DNA of 64,000 bases from Chitinophaga hostae (GCF_018224885.1 NZ_JAGTXB010000014.1:124001-188000), one strand, 5' to 3'. Positions 35,726 to 44,874 are shown, numbered from the stretch's first letter. The notes: generated from the sequence alone by a model not told the origin. Numbers and translations are program-made.

Positions 35726-36436
35726 ATGAAACACCTGTACCCTTTACTGCTGGCATATAGCTGCCTGGTTATGAGTTGTGGCCAACCACATGCTGTTAAC
35801 GACCCGGGTAACGGTAAAGTTGCTTTAGCAAGGAGAGTGCAGCCGGCGCCGGAAATGGGTAACCGCTTCGTTTTAGAGGGAGACTTTGACGGCGATGGCC
35901 GTAAGGATACCCTGACCGAACATTTTGTTGATCTGCTCACCCGGCAGGAAACCAATAAGTATTATCATGATGTGGACTATGACCAACAGGTACGGCTAAA
36001 CGCCGCTCGCTCAGTAATGTCATTTGTAAACAGCAACAATGAAATGCTAGATACACTTTATATTTCCGGGGGATTGTCATTCGGATTGTCATGGATAAAG
36101 AATGAAGGAGACTTAAATGGGGATGGCACGGATGAAATTTCATATGTGGTAAGTCTGGCGGACTGGTCGGCACTCAATCATTGTACCCTGGTCACCTACC
36201 GCAATCATCACTGGGAAGAGCTATATCGGTTTTCTGTTTGGGATTGGCAATTGCCTGATCCCCCGGCGTTAAATAATGAATATGGCTTCTTTGGTAACAC
36301 AGCACAGTACATTGATAGCAGTAGTAGCTCCCCGGGTTTCCCGGGGTTCATAAAAAAAGTAGCTCCGGGTAAGATCCGGGTGTGGTTTGAAAATGAGGGG
36401 TTGCAGGACAGCGCCATTGTAGATTTACGTTTGTAA
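35726..36436 (+). CDS. Lipoprotein with EF-hand-like loops, paralogue of its divergent neighbour
   Basis: I chose the ATG at 35726 because it starts a lipoprotein signal (MKHLYPLLLAYSCLVMSC); an in-frame ATG at 35675 would precede it with unrelated residues. The 236-residue protein has two calcium-type loops, EGDFDGDGRKDT and NEGDLNGDGTDEIS, and then CTLVTYRNHHWEELYRF, which parallels STWTFDEQRWRELS in the divergent gene. The two genes are 145 bases apart, head to head, and probably arose by duplication. Function is unknown. Confidence 0.72.
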   Translation: MKHLYPLLLAYSCLVMSCGQPHAVNDPGNGKVALARRVQPAPEMGNRFVLEGDFDGDGRKDTLTEHFVDLLTRQETNKYYHDVDYDQQVRLNAARSVMSFVNSNNEMLDTLYISGGLSFGLSWIKNEGDLNGDGTDEISYVVSLADWSALNHCTLVTYRNHHWEELYRFSVWDWQLPDPPALNNEYGFFGNTAQYIDSSSSSPGFPGFIKKVAPGKIRVWFENEGLQDSAIVDLRL

Positions 36437-36490
36437 CACAAGAATTGTACAGACGACCGGAGTAGTTATGATTGGCGACGGTTGTCTATA

Positions 36491-37207
36491 TTACTTCAGC
36501 AATTCCAGTGTATGCGTCACCGCTCCTATGCCACCCTGCCAGCCATCATGACCAGGTATCACATACGCCGGATGCGGGAACCTGGCCATCATCCGTGCTA
36601 CAGACCCCGGCCATGCCTTCACGTTACCATCGGCCACATTGCCCAGGTTAGTGGCTTCCATACTTTTTATAAAGCAGCCGCCATACAGCACTTTGTTTTT
36701 GGGCAGCCAAATTACCAGGTTGTCTTTTGAATGGCCTTCCCCGGGGTAATATGTTTGCAGGGTCACGCCATCAATACGAAAGCTGGTATCCTTGCGGAAT
36801 ACAAACTCCGCCAGTTTATTATCGTTTGCTTTGCACAGGTCCAGCGTTTGTTGGGTGCTGTACGTTTTTACGCCCTGCTTCCGCAATACTTCCAGTCCGG
36901 CTGTTTTGTCTTCATGAAAATGGGTAACGATGCAGGCAACAATTTTTTTATGATACCGCTGCTCCAGTGTGTCTGTTAACTGCCTGGTCTGATCTTCGCT
37001 CCAGGGGGTATCTATTAAGATGATCCCGTTTTTGGTGACGATGTATAATCCGTTGGCGGCATATACTTTTCCTTTGAATCCGCCATAAGAAACATGTACA
37101 AATACATTTCCGGTTACCGGGGCGGTTTTTATCCGGAATGCGGTATCCTGTGCAGCTGCTGCAAAGATGCCTGACAGGCAACAAATTGAGAGGAGAATTT
37201 TCTTCAT
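36491..37207 (-). CDS. Subclass B1 metallo-beta-lactamase
   Basis: The product hydrolyses beta-lactams, including carbapenems in known members, with two zinc ions in the periplasm. I chose the ATG at 37207 (238 residues, signal peptide ending AAAAQ); the frame also has an upstream ATG at 37240 without signal character. All six B1 ligands are visible: His, His and Asp in VTHFHEDKTAG, His in GEGHSKDN, Cys in LYGGCFIKSMEATNLGN, and the last His in VIPGHDGW. The Lys of GGCFIKS is the B1 substrate anchor. The text resembles chromosomal enzymes of Bacteroidota such as BlaB/IND types. Confidence 0.93.
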   Translation of the reverse strand: MKKILLSICCLSGIFAAAAQDTAFRIKTAPVTGNVFVHVSYGGFKGKVYAANGLYIVTKNGIILIDTPWSEDQTRQLTDTLEQRYHKKIVACIVTHFHEDKTAGLEVLRKQGVKTYSTQQTLDLCKANDNKLAEFVFRKDTSFRIDGVTLQTYYPGEGHSKDNLVIWLPKNKVLYGGCFIKSMEATNLGNVADGNVKAWPGSVARMMARFPHPAYVIPGHDGWQGGIGAVTHTLELLK

Positions 37208-37249
37208 GATTTCCACTAATAAACCACGAAAATAAGACATTCATCTGCC

Positions 37250-38149
37250 GTGGCATTTTTTAATTTTTCTCTCCCAAAACATTATCCTACTAATTTAGTA
37301 GATTATTCATATCTTACTCTGAAATCAACCGTTTTGGATAGTCGTCATACACAGTCGCTGATAAACCTGTTGCGGAAAACGCATCATGCAGAGTGGGAGG
37401 CAACGCCTGCTGCCCAGGACGCCATTACCTGGTTGAACGACCTGGTCGGTTTCCTGTTTCCCGGCAATCATCTCCCTAAACAAACCTCCTATGAAGGCAT
37501 CCTGAAAAAGAACCAGATAGACCTGGAGAACATCCTGTTAAGTTACCTGGATCCCCGGGAAGTACCTATAGAAGATATTGTACACGCCTTCTATAACTCA
37601 TTGGGAATCATTTATCAGCATCTCCGCCAGGATGCGGCTAAAATCCATGAATATGACCCGGCGGCCACCAGCGTAAACGAAGTAATTGTGTCTTATCCGG
37701 GCTTTTATGCCATTACCGTTTACCGGATTGCAAACAGGCTTACCCGGTTGGATATACCTGTGCTGCCACGCATCATCAGTGAATATGCGCATGGCAAAAC
37801 AGGTATCGACATTCATCCCAACGCCACCATAGACGTACCCTTTATCATTGACCATGGCACCGGCATTGTAATTGGCGCCACCAGCATCATTGGCTCCAAC
37901 GTGGTGATTTACCAGGGCGTTACCCTGGGCGCATTGCATGTAACCAAAGAGCTGTCTGATGTAAAAAGACATCCCACCGTGGAGGATAATGTCATCATTT
38001 ATGCCCGCAGTACCATCCTTGGCGGCAACACGGTTATCGGGAAAAGCAGTATCATCGGCGGCAGCGTATTTATTACGAAAAGTGTTCCTCCCTTCTCACA
38101 GGTATTTAATACACACCAGGTAAGAATCACCACAAAAACAGGCGTATAG
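37250..38149 (+). CDS. cysE: Serine O-acetyltransferase
   Basis: The enzyme transfers acetyl from acetyl-CoA to serine, the first step of cysteine synthesis. The 299-residue frame begins with GTG at 37250; no ATG lies closer, so the start is uncertain. An N-terminal helical domain of about 140 residues is followed by the left-handed beta-helix with hexapeptide repeats, including the catalytic DIHPNATID and DHGTGIVIGATSIIGSNVVIY in two steps, and GGNTVIGKSSIIGGSVFI. The plasmid-type longer N-terminal part is as in EpsC-like enzymes. It runs divergently from the metallo-beta-lactamase with a 42-base gap. Confidence 0.88.
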   Translation: MAFFNFSLPKHYPTNLVDYSYLTLKSTVLDSRHTQSLINLLRKTHHAEWEATPAAQDAITWLNDLVGFLFPGNHLPKQTSYEGILKKNQIDLENILLSYLDPREVPIEDIVHAFYNSLGIIYQHLRQDAAKIHEYDPAATSVNEVIVSYPGFYAITVYRIANRLTRLDIPVLPRIISEYAHGKTGIDIHPNATIDVPFIIDHGTGIVIGATSIIGSNVVIYQGVTLGALHVTKELSDVKRHPTVEDNVIIYARSTILGGNTVIGKSSIIGGSVFITKSVPPFSQVFNTHQVRITTKTGV

Positions 38150-38248
38150 GGCATTCCACACAAATACAGGTGCAATTCGCAGAAATATTTATATATTAAG
38201 CCTTGTTGAAAGATGACCGCCGCGCGCGGAACAAGAACTTATACAAAC

Positions 38249-40306
38249 ATGCGAATAAGAATTTTACCGGTTGGCATTTTATTAACGATGTTAAGTATCA
38301 CTAACGGGTTACAGGCACAGCGGGATACTTTGCAACAGCTGCCCGAAGTAGTGGTACAATCCTATTTTTCAAAAGCTTCACTGCAGCGGGTACCCACGGC
38401 CGTGAGTGTGTTATCGCCGGCAGCGTTCCGCTTGCAACAGGGCGCCTCGCTGCTGCCCGCTCTTAATACGGTGCCGGGTATACGAATGGAGGAAAGATCT
38501 CCCGGCAGTTATCGTTTATCCATCAGGGGTAGTTTGCTCCGTTCTCCCTTTGGAATACGTAATATAAAAATTTATGCAGATGATATCCCGCTGACCGATG
38601 CGGGCGGCAATACCTATCTGAACCTGGTAGATCCCGACGTTATTTACCGGGCGGAAGTACTGAAAGGACCGGATGGCAGCCTGTTTGGGGCTAACTCCGG
38701 CGGCGTGGTGCGATTGGATCTGGCGCCGCCGCCAAACGATACGCATCACCTGCAGGTAAACCTGCAGGGGGGCAGCTACGGGCTTTTTCATGGCAGCATT
38801 GGCTGGCAACAACAATTTAAAAATTACCAGGTACAGGTTTTCCAGGGATACCAGCGGGCAGATGGCTACCGCCAGAATACTGCTATGAAAAGATCGTATA
38901 CCCAAACCGCCCAGCGATGGGAATACAAACCCGGGTATGCGTTGAAGTTACTGGCCTTTTATTCGGACCTGTCTTACCTCACACCGGGCGGATTAACGTT
39001 GGCGCAAAGCCAGGCCAATCCGCGGTCGGCCCGCCCTTCTTCACCGGCTGGCCCAGGCGCCCTTGCGCAAAAAGCGGGCATCTACAATCGTACCTTCCAG
39101 GGAGGACTGATCCACGAAGCGCAGTTTAGCCCCCGGCTGCAGCATGTGCTGGCGGTGTTCGGCGCCAACACGCATTTCGAAAATCCCTTTATCACTAACT
39201 ATGAAGCAAGAGACGAAAATACCGCCGGCTTTCGTACCTACCTGCAATGGGTGAATAACCCCGAGCAGCAAAGCACCTTCCAATGGAAATGGCTGAACGG
39301 CGTAGAGTGGCAGCAAACCAGCACCGATGTTATCAACTATGGTAACCGGGGCGGAAAACGTGATACCGTGATAGCTGCCGACAAGCTCAAAGCCCGCCAG
39401 TATTTTTTCTTTACCCGCTTTCATGCCACTGTTAACAATTTTACCTTAGAAGCTGCCGCGAGTTTAAACTACTATGGATACAGCTATAACAGCAACGGTC
39501 ATACGAATATTCGTTTTACGCCACAACTGATGCCGCGGCTGTCGATGTCGTACCTGTTTACGCCGCTTGTTACCGGCAGACTAACGGTAAGCAGGGGCTA
39601 CTCGCCGCCCGCCACCGCGGAAGTTCGTGCATCCAACAACGTTATTAATACCTCCCTGCAGCCGGAAACAGGCTGGAACTATGAAGCCGGTATCCGGGCG
39701 GCTACCCGCCGTGGCCGTGCCTCGATTGATGCAGCCTTCTTTTATTACCAGATGCAAAATGCCATCGTAAAACGGCTGGACAGCAACAGTGAAGAATATT
39801 TTGTGAACGCCGGCGGCGTTCACCAGAAAGGCATAGAAGTGCTGGGCGCCTGGTGGCTTGTAAAGCCAGGACAACAGGGTCTGCTGCGCGGTATAAAATG
39901 GCAGGAAGGATACACCTTCAGCGATTTCACTTTCAGCGACTATATCAGCTCGGGGAAAAATTATTCGGGTAACCGCTTAACCGGGGTGCCGCAGCATGTG
40001 CTGGTGAGCAGCCTCTTATGGCAGCTGCCGGCCAGCGTTACGTTGTATACCCAGCATACTTTTACGAGCCGCATTCCGCTGGATGATGCGAACAGCACCT
40101 ACGCAGGAAGTTACCACCTGCTGCAGGCCGGCGTTAGCTGGAAACTGCCGCTGCATACCCGCTACAGTCTCGCTTTACGCGCCGGGGCCGATAACCTGCT
40201 GGATGTAAAGTATAGCCTGGGCAACGACCTGAATGCCTTCGGCAACCGTTTTTATAATCCAGCCCCCGGAAGAAACTATTTCGGCGGCATCAGCCTGCAA
40301 TTATAA
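38249..40306 (+). CDS. TonB-dependent outer-membrane receptor
   Basis: I chose the ATG at 38249, which starts a normal signal peptide (MRIRILPVGILLTML, cleavage after LQAQ); the in-frame ATG at 38213 adds 12 residues. The 685-residue protein has a plug domain (TAVSVLSPAAF, then NTVPGIRMEERSPGS and SIRGSLLRSPFGIRNI) and a 22-strand barrel that ends in the aromatic-terminated GRNYFGGISLQL. It has no N-terminal carboxypeptidase-like domain and no SusD partner, so a siderophore, vitamin or metal is a more likely cargo than a glycan. Confidence 0.92.
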   Translation: MRIRILPVGILLTMLSITNGLQAQRDTLQQLPEVVVQSYFSKASLQRVPTAVSVLSPAAFRLQQGASLLPALNTVPGIRMEERSPGSYRLSIRGSLLRSPFGIRNIKIYADDIPLTDAGGNTYLNLVDPDVIYRAEVLKGPDGSLFGANSGGVVRLDLAPPPNDTHHLQVNLQGGSYGLFHGSIGWQQQFKNYQVQVFQGYQRADGYRQNTAMKRSYTQTAQRWEYKPGYALKLLAFYSDLSYLTPGGLTLAQSQANPRSARPSSPAGPGALAQKAGIYNRTFQGGLIHEAQFSPRLQHVLAVFGANTHFENPFITNYEARDENTAGFRTYLQWVNNPEQQSTFQWKWLNGVEWQQTSTDVINYGNRGGKRDTVIAADKLKARQYFFFTRFHATVNNFTLEAAASLNYYGYSYNSNGHTNIRFTPQLMPRLSMSYLFTPLVTGRLTVSRGYSPPATAEVRASNNVINTSLQPETGWNYEAGIRAATRRGRASIDAAFFYYQMQNAIVKRLDSNSEEYFVNAGGVHQKGIEVLGAWWLVKPGQQGLLRGIKWQEGYTFSDFTFSDYISSGKNYSGNRLTGVPQHVLVSSLLWQLPASVTLYTQHTFTSRIPLDDANSTYAGSYHLLQAGVSWKLPLHTRYSLALRAGADNLLDVKYSLGNDLNAFGNRFYNPAPGRNYFGGISLQL

Positions 40307-40310
40307 GCAT

Positions 40311-40510
40311 ATGCACGAAAAAGCTATCCTGACCAATCTTGCCAAACATAAGCAACAGGCGTATTTGCAGGGCTTACCGGCAAGCAGGGCGATATAGTGG
40401 GGAAGGAATTTACCGTAGTGGGAACTGACATCCTCAAATTTAAGGACGGCAAAATTACCGAATGCTGGACCATGAGCGTACCGCTGGAAATAAATCCGCT
40501 CCCCGGCTGA
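40311..40510 (+). pseudogene. Broken SnoaL-like (NTF2-fold) gene
   Basis: An ATG at 40311 opens MHEKAILTNLAKHKQQAYLQG and stops after 28 codons. In a second frame the text continues AGLTGKQGDIVGKEF, TVVGTDILKFKDGKI, TECWTMSVPLE up to a TGA at 40508. The latter is the C-terminal half of SnoaL-like cyclase/NTF2-fold proteins, which end with GTDIxRFxDGKIxECW. The expected middle of about 70 residues is missing and the frame changes, so this is a deletion derivative that cannot make the protein. Confidence 0.7.
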
Positions 40511-40580
40511 GACGGACATAATAATGCTCCCGGTTTAACAAAAGCGGCATAGAATTGTAATTAGTGTGTAAGCTATTTAC

Positions 40581-41381
40581 ATGACGATGAATTCTAATAA
40601 CGGAAAACAGGATAAGCCGGTCATTACCGCTAAAATTGATGGTTTTTTTCTCGTCTTTTATAACATTGCCGTCTTCTTAGGCCGTTTTTTCCGGGAAGCC
40701 TTCCGGCCTCCCGTGGAATGGGGTGAATTTGTGCGGCAGTGTTACCAGGTGGGATATAAATCGCTGGCCCTTGTCACGGTAACAGGGTTTATAACGGGCG
40801 TGGTGTTCACAGAACAATCACGCCCTACGCTTTCCGAGTTCGGTGTTACCGCCTGGCTACCTTCCCTGGTAGCCATTGCCGTTGTAAGGGCGCTGGCCCC
40901 GCTCATTGCAGCACTGATCTGCGCCGGTAAGGTAGGATCCAGCATAGGCGCGGAGCTGGGCTCCATGAAAGTAACAGAACAGATCGATGCCATGGAGGTT
41001 TCTGCCATTAACCCATTCCGGTACCTCGTGGTGACCCGGGTAACGGCAATGACCATATGTTTACCGTTGCTCATGTTCTACAATGCGCTGATCGGCTGCC
41101 TCGGATCTTATATTGATGTGCATGCCCATGAACAAACCAGCCTGGTATCCTTTTTTGACAACGCTTTTGCCCAGATCACTTTCCTCGATTACACCACGGC
41201 TTTAACCAAAGCCATTCTTTATGGATTTACTATCGGTATTGTAAGCTGCTACCAGGGTTGGAACGCGTCGCAGGGCACCATGGGCGTAGGTAAAGCCGCC
41301 AATGTTTCCGTGATCGTATCCATGTTCCTGATCTTTATTGAGGAAGTCATCATTGTTCACGTGTTTAACTCTATCCGCTAA
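40581..41381 (+). CDS. mlaE: MlaE-type phospholipid ABC transporter permease
   Basis: This 266-residue inner-membrane permease moves phospholipids between inner and outer membrane, helping keep lipid asymmetry. The N-terminal amphipathic region is followed by about five helices. Family text is clear: GFITGVVFTEQSRPTLSEFG in the first helix region, LICAGKVGSSIGAELGSMKVTEQIDAM in the central loop, and VSCYQGWNASQGTMGVGKAAN near the end. The ATPase gene starts four bases downstream and the MCE-domain protein follows, forming an operon. Confidence 0.94.
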   Translation: MTMNSNNGKQDKPVITAKIDGFFLVFYNIAVFLGRFFREAFRPPVEWGEFVRQCYQVGYKSLALVTVTGFITGVVFTEQSRPTLSEFGVTAWLPSLVAIAVVRALAPLIAALICAGKVGSSIGAELGSMKVTEQIDAMEVSAINPFRYLVVTRVTAMTICLPLLMFYNALIGCLGSYIDVHAHEQTSLVSFFDNAFAQITFLDYTTALTKAILYGFTIGIVSCYQGWNASQGTMGVGKAANVSVIVSMFLIFIEEVIIVHVFNSIR

Positions 41382-41385
41382 CAGT

Positions 41386-42159
41386 ATGAAAGAAAATAAT
41401 CACCAGGTAGACCGGAATACCACTGTTATCAAAATACGGGAGCTGTACAAGTCGTTCGGCGAAAAGCACGTATTACAGGGCATTGACCTCGATCTGTACA
41501 AAGGAGAAAATGTAGTGGTGCTGGGCCGTTCCGGTACCGGTAAATCGGTGCTGATCAAAATTATTATCGGGTTATTGAAACAGGATGCCGGCACCGTGAA
41601 TGTGCTGGGCGAAGACGTGGATCAGCTGAAAGATGCCGACCTCCGGGCGCTGCGGCTCAAAGTGGGCTTCTCTTTTCAAAGCAGCGCCCTGTACGATAGT
41701 ATGACCGTGGGCGAAAACCTGGCCTTTCCGTTGCAGCGTAACAACCGGAGTTTTACGAAAGACCAGATCCGTAAAACGGTCGACATAGTACTGGAGGCCA
41801 TCGGGTTGCCGGACACCATTAACCAGCTGCCCTCGGAGCTGTCGGGCGGACAAAAAAAGCGGATCGGTATCGGGCGCACGCTGATCCTGCGACCGGAAAT
41901 TATGTTGTACGATGAACCTACGGCAGGACTGGATCCTATTACCAGTATGGAACTCAACAAACTGATCATCGCAGTGAAAGAGCGTTTCAATACCAGCTCC
42001 ATCATTATTACACACGACCTCACCTGCGCTAAAGAAGTGGGCGACCGGGTGGCCGTAATGGATGAAGGGAAGTTTATACAAACGGGAACTTTTGACGAAG
42101 TATTCAACGAAAAAACCGGCCTGATAAAAAGTTTTTACGACTATAATTTTATACAATAA
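41386..42159 (+). CDS. mlaF: MlaF-type phospholipid ABC transporter ATPase
   Basis: The ATPase powers the lipid transporter. I chose the ATG at 41386 (257 residues), four bases after the permease stop; the longer in-frame ATG at 41338 would overlap the permease. The Walker A loop is GRSGTGKSVL, the signature motif is LSGGQKKRIGIGRTL and the Walker B with catalytic Glu is IMLYDEPTAGLDP. The H-loop is in IIITHDLTCAKEV. The KKRIGIGRTL version of the signature is usual for MlaF. The MCE-domain gene follows after three bases. Confidence 0.95.
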   Translation: MKENNHQVDRNTTVIKIRELYKSFGEKHVLQGIDLDLYKGENVVVLGRSGTGKSVLIKIIIGLLKQDAGTVNVLGEDVDQLKDADLRALRLKVGFSFQSSALYDSMTVGENLAFPLQRNNRSFTKDQIRKTVDIVLEAIGLPDTINQLPSELSGGQKKRIGIGRTLILRPEIMLYDEPTAGLDPITSMELNKLIIAVKERFNTSSIIITHDLTCAKEVGDRVAVMDEGKFIQTGTFDEVFNEKTGLIKSFYDYNFIQ

Positions 42160-42162
42160 GCT

Positions 42163-43185
42163 ATGGAAGGAGGAAAAAAACGTGCTGTCATTGTAGGCAT
42201 CTTTGTATTCCTGGGGTTGGCCATCCTTGTGGCCGCCGTTATGATGCTGGGCAAGCAACAAAAATTATTCAGCAAATCGGTCCAGGTAAAAGCCGTATTT
42301 AAAGATGTGAACGGTTTGGCCGCAGGCAGGAACATCCTGTATTCCGGTGTGAAGATAGGAACGGTCAAAAAAATAAGCTTTGTAAAAACAAATGAAATCC
42401 TGGTGCTGATGAATATCGATAAAAGCTCCCAGGAGTTTTTACATAAAGATGTGGTAGCCCGCATCAGCTCCGAAGGCCTCATGGGAAATAAGGTAGTGAT
42501 GCTCTCCGGCGGCACGCCGGATATGCCCGTGATTGAAGACGGGGACCAGTTGACGGTGGGCAGTGGTTTAAGTACAGAAGAAATTATGAATACACTGCAG
42601 GTCAATAACAAAAGTCTCGTGGAAATAACCGACAACCTCAAAATAATTACCAAAGGGATGGTAGACGGAAAAGGAACCCTGGGAAAACTGCTCACAGATG
42701 ATTCGGTATATAAGAACCTGAACACCACCATGGCGGGATTGAATGATGCAGTGGCCAATACACGCCGGCTTACCAGCGCCCTTTCTTTGTATGCGGCTAA
42801 ACTGCAAACCAAGGGGGTATTGTCAAACGACCTGATAACGGATACCATGGTGTTTGCCAATTTACGCATGGCAGTAGCGCAAATGAACAATGCGGCAAAG
42901 AATGCAAATCAAACCGTGGCAGATCTGCGGGAAACAAGTGCCGGCATCAAGGCAAATATGGCTAACAGCAACGCGCCCATAGGCATGTTGCTACAGGACA
43001 CCTTGCTGGCAGATGCATTCAAAGCCACTATCTATAACCTGGAAACCAGCACAGAAAAGCTGGATACCAATATGATGGCCGTCAGAAATAATTTCCTTTT
43101 CCGCGGTTACTTCAGGAAGCAGGCGAAGCGGGAAAGAAAGGCTCAGCAGGAAAAAGAGAAGGCGGCCAGGCAGGCGCAGAAATAG
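42163..43185 (+). CDS. mlaD: MlaD/MCE-domain lipid-binding protein
   Basis: The 340-residue protein anchors in the inner membrane by one N-terminal helix (about residues 8-28) and presents an MCE domain (about 38-120) that forms a lipid-conducting ring. Typical segments are VQVKAVFKDVNGLAAGRNILYSGVKIGTV, in pieces, and LMGNKVVMLSGGTPDMP. A long helical C-terminal part (about 140-320) with coiled-coil character and a very basic tail (KQAKRERKAQQEKEK) follows. It ends the operon; the fold-back repeat copy B begins 14 bases after its stop. Confidence 0.92.
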   Translation: MEGGKKRAVIVGIFVFLGLAILVAAVMMLGKQQKLFSKSVQVKAVFKDVNGLAAGRNILYSGVKIGTVKKISFVKTNEILVLMNIDKSSQEFLHKDVVARISSEGLMGNKVVMLSGGTPDMPVIEDGDQLTVGSGLSTEEIMNTLQVNNKSLVEITDNLKIITKGMVDGKGTLGKLLTDDSVYKNLNTTMAGLNDAVANTRRLTSALSLYAAKLQTKGVLSNDLITDTMVFANLRMAVAQMNNAAKNANQTVADLRETSAGIKANMANSNAPIGMLLQDTLLADAFKATIYNLETSTEKLDTNMMAVRNNFLFRGYFRKQAKRERKAQQEKEKAARQAQK

Positions 43186-43198
43186 CGAAGCGAGTTAG

Positions 43199-43397
43199 AA
43201 CGCCTTCGGCGTTTGTCTTTGGGCAGGATTAGTGTGATTATGATGATTATATTGATTTTAGCTTTTTCTGATCTATGTCATTATCTTTCTGGTAAACAAT
43301 TTCGAAAAAAAGAAAGCTTCTTTCAAAAAAAGAAATAAAATCAGCACAATCATCATAATCACACTAATCCTGCCCAAAGACAAACGCCGAAGGCGTT
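43199..43397. repeat. Fold-back repeat copy B
   Basis: Arms 43199-43260 and 43336-43397 are 62-base reverse complements with three mismatches at their inner ends. Each outer tip also folds on itself as AACGCC-TTC-GGCGTT. The right arm carries AATCATCATAATCAC, TAATCCTG and CAAAGACAAACG, which match copies A, C and D, but its loop does not match theirs. It fills the space between converging genes. Confidence 0.9.
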
Positions 43398-43406
43398 ACT
43401 TCCTGG

Positions 43407-44114
43407 TCAATCATGTCCTTTTGCGGAAAGTGTTGTAATAGGAGTGAGGTCTACTTTACGGAATTCCACTTCGGAGCCTTCTGCCTGCAGGGCAATTTGT
43501 CCTTTGGAAGCGGTAGCGCCGGTACCATAGTTAACAAGATCGCCGTTTACCCATACTTTCACGGCATTGCCCACACATTCTACGATCATGGTGTTCCACT
43601 GGCCCAATGGTTTTTCAGAGCCATCGGTGAGATTGATGATGCGGCGTTTTTTACCATCCACAGCGCCCCATTCACTTTTGGGACCGCGGCGTTTCTCCAT
43701 GTCAGGAACGGTGATGTCTTCACCTATACACCAGAAATCGCCGGCATCCTTATTTTGGAGCTGCACTTCGATAGATTTTGGAAACATATCATACAGCACC
43801 CGGGGGGTAGACACAAATACCAGTACACCGCAGTTGCCGGGTTTGGCGGGGAAGCGGTACTGTACCTCCAGTCGGTAGTTCTCATAGCTGTCGTCGGTAA
43901 TGATGTGCCCCTGCGGATTGGCCAGGCTCACCACTACGCCGTTGCGTACAATAAAAGGGCTTTTAACAGCAGCGTCTTTGTCCATGGCGGGTACGTCGAT
44001 GTGCCAGCCGCTGAGGTCCTTAAAATTGAATAAACTGCGCGTTTGTGCGTTTACGTTGGCAGCACCGCCAAACAGGGCCACTGCAATGCAGGAGGATAAA
44101 ATGTATTTTTTCAT
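43407..44114 (-). CDS. Secreted DUF1080 (3-keto-disaccharide hydrolase-type) protein
   Basis: I chose the ATG at 44114, which begins a signal peptide (MKKYILSSCIAVALFGG, ending NVNAQ); the frame is open for 75 more codons upstream but those overlap the CDSGH-gene end and look non-coding. The 235-residue product is a concanavalin-like beta-sandwich of the DUF1080 family, now linked to hydrolysis of 3-keto-glycosides. Family text includes LFNFKDLSGWHID, YENYRLEVQYRFP, NCGVLVFVSTP and WNTMIVECVGNAVKVWVNG. It lies at the end of the fucosidase locus and may act on sugars released there. Confidence 0.85.
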   Translation of the reverse strand: MKKYILSSCIAVALFGGAANVNAQTRSLFNFKDLSGWHIDVPAMDKDAAVKSPFIVRNGVVVSLANPQGHIITDDSYENYRLEVQYRFPAKPGNCGVLVFVSTPRVLYDMFPKSIEVQLQNKDAGDFWCIGEDITVPDMEKRRGPKSEWGAVDGKKRRIINLTDGSEKPLGQWNTMIVECVGNAVKVWVNGDLVNYGTGATASKGQIALQAEGSEVEFRKVDLTPITTLSAKGHD

Positions 44115-44172
44115 AAAGGAACTTACCGGGGATTTAGGGACTAAATATAATAAGTTTCCGGTTCCTTTTCTT

Positions 44173-44874
44173 TTATGGCGCAATATGATCTTTAAAACCC
44201 ATCGACGCATGAGAGCCGTCGCAGAAAGGTTTGTTGGCAGAGGCGCCGCATCTGCAAAGGGTAACGCGGTTACGGATTTCATAGGGCACGCCTTCGGCAT
44301 CCAGCACTTCAATACCACCCTGTAACCACAACGGCCCACTGGTATCTTTGGCCGGATCTTCTATAATACCGATGGCCGGCTTCAGTTCGGGTTCTATAGG
44401 CGTTTGGGTGGCCCGGTCCCAGGATACGAGGCGGCCGGAAGGACATTCGCCCACCTGCTTGATAAACTGCGCCTTCACGGCAGGATCGTCGGTATCATTC
44501 ACCATATTCCATACCTGCCCGTTAGGATCACAGAAGCGGGCAAAGGCGCAGAGGTGTTGCACATCCGTGAGCAACATGTTGGGACCTTCCAACAGTTCGG
44601 CCTCTTCTACATAGGTGGTATGACCGGCTGTTTCCGTGCCTTCAAAATCGATCTTTAAATGGGTGTTGTCGCAGAAAGGTTTGTTTTTGGAGTGGCCGCA
44701 CCTGCACAGATAAAAGGGCTGCTCTTTTGGTTCAAAGGTTTTACCGGGTATCCACTTAACGGATTCCTTGTGGATATTGGCGCCAATGGTTTCTATACGA
44801 AGCGGAACCTTACCGGTTACCTCGTATGGTCCGTTCAGCGTTACTTTTACCTGTATGCCTGGCGCTGCTTTCAT
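44173..44874 (-). CDS. CDGSH iron-sulfur protein with two clusters
   Basis: The 233-residue cytoplasmic protein has two complete CDGSH motifs of form CxC-x2-S-x3-P-x-C-D-x-(S/T)-H: CRCGHSKNKPFCDNTH (first half) and CRCGASANKPFCDGSH (near the C-terminus). Each should bind a redox-active 2Fe-2S cluster. Between them is a conserved domain with HLCAFARFCDPNG and GECPSGRLVSWD, whose three cysteines may add a further metal site. This architecture is common in environmental bacteria; electron transfer or cluster transfer is presumed. It follows the fucosidase gene in the same direction, but a terminator-like hairpin separates them. Confidence 0.9.
   Translation of the reverse strand: MKAAPGIQVKVTLNGPYEVTGKVPLRIETIGANIHKESVKWIPGKTFEPKEQPFYLCRCGHSKNKPFCDNTHLKIDFEGTETAGHTTYVEEAELLEGPNMLLTDVQHLCAFARFCDPNGQVWNMVNDTDDPAVKAQFIKQVGECPSGRLVSWDRATQTPIEPELKPAIGIIEDPAKDTSGPLWLQGGIEVLDAEGVPYEIRNRVTLCRCGASANKPFCDGSHASMGFKDHIAP

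Noticed and set aside
43415..44033. 206-codon frame antisense to the DUF1080 gene
   Set aside because: The opposite frame has a signal peptide and family motifs; the antisense frame is a composition shadow.
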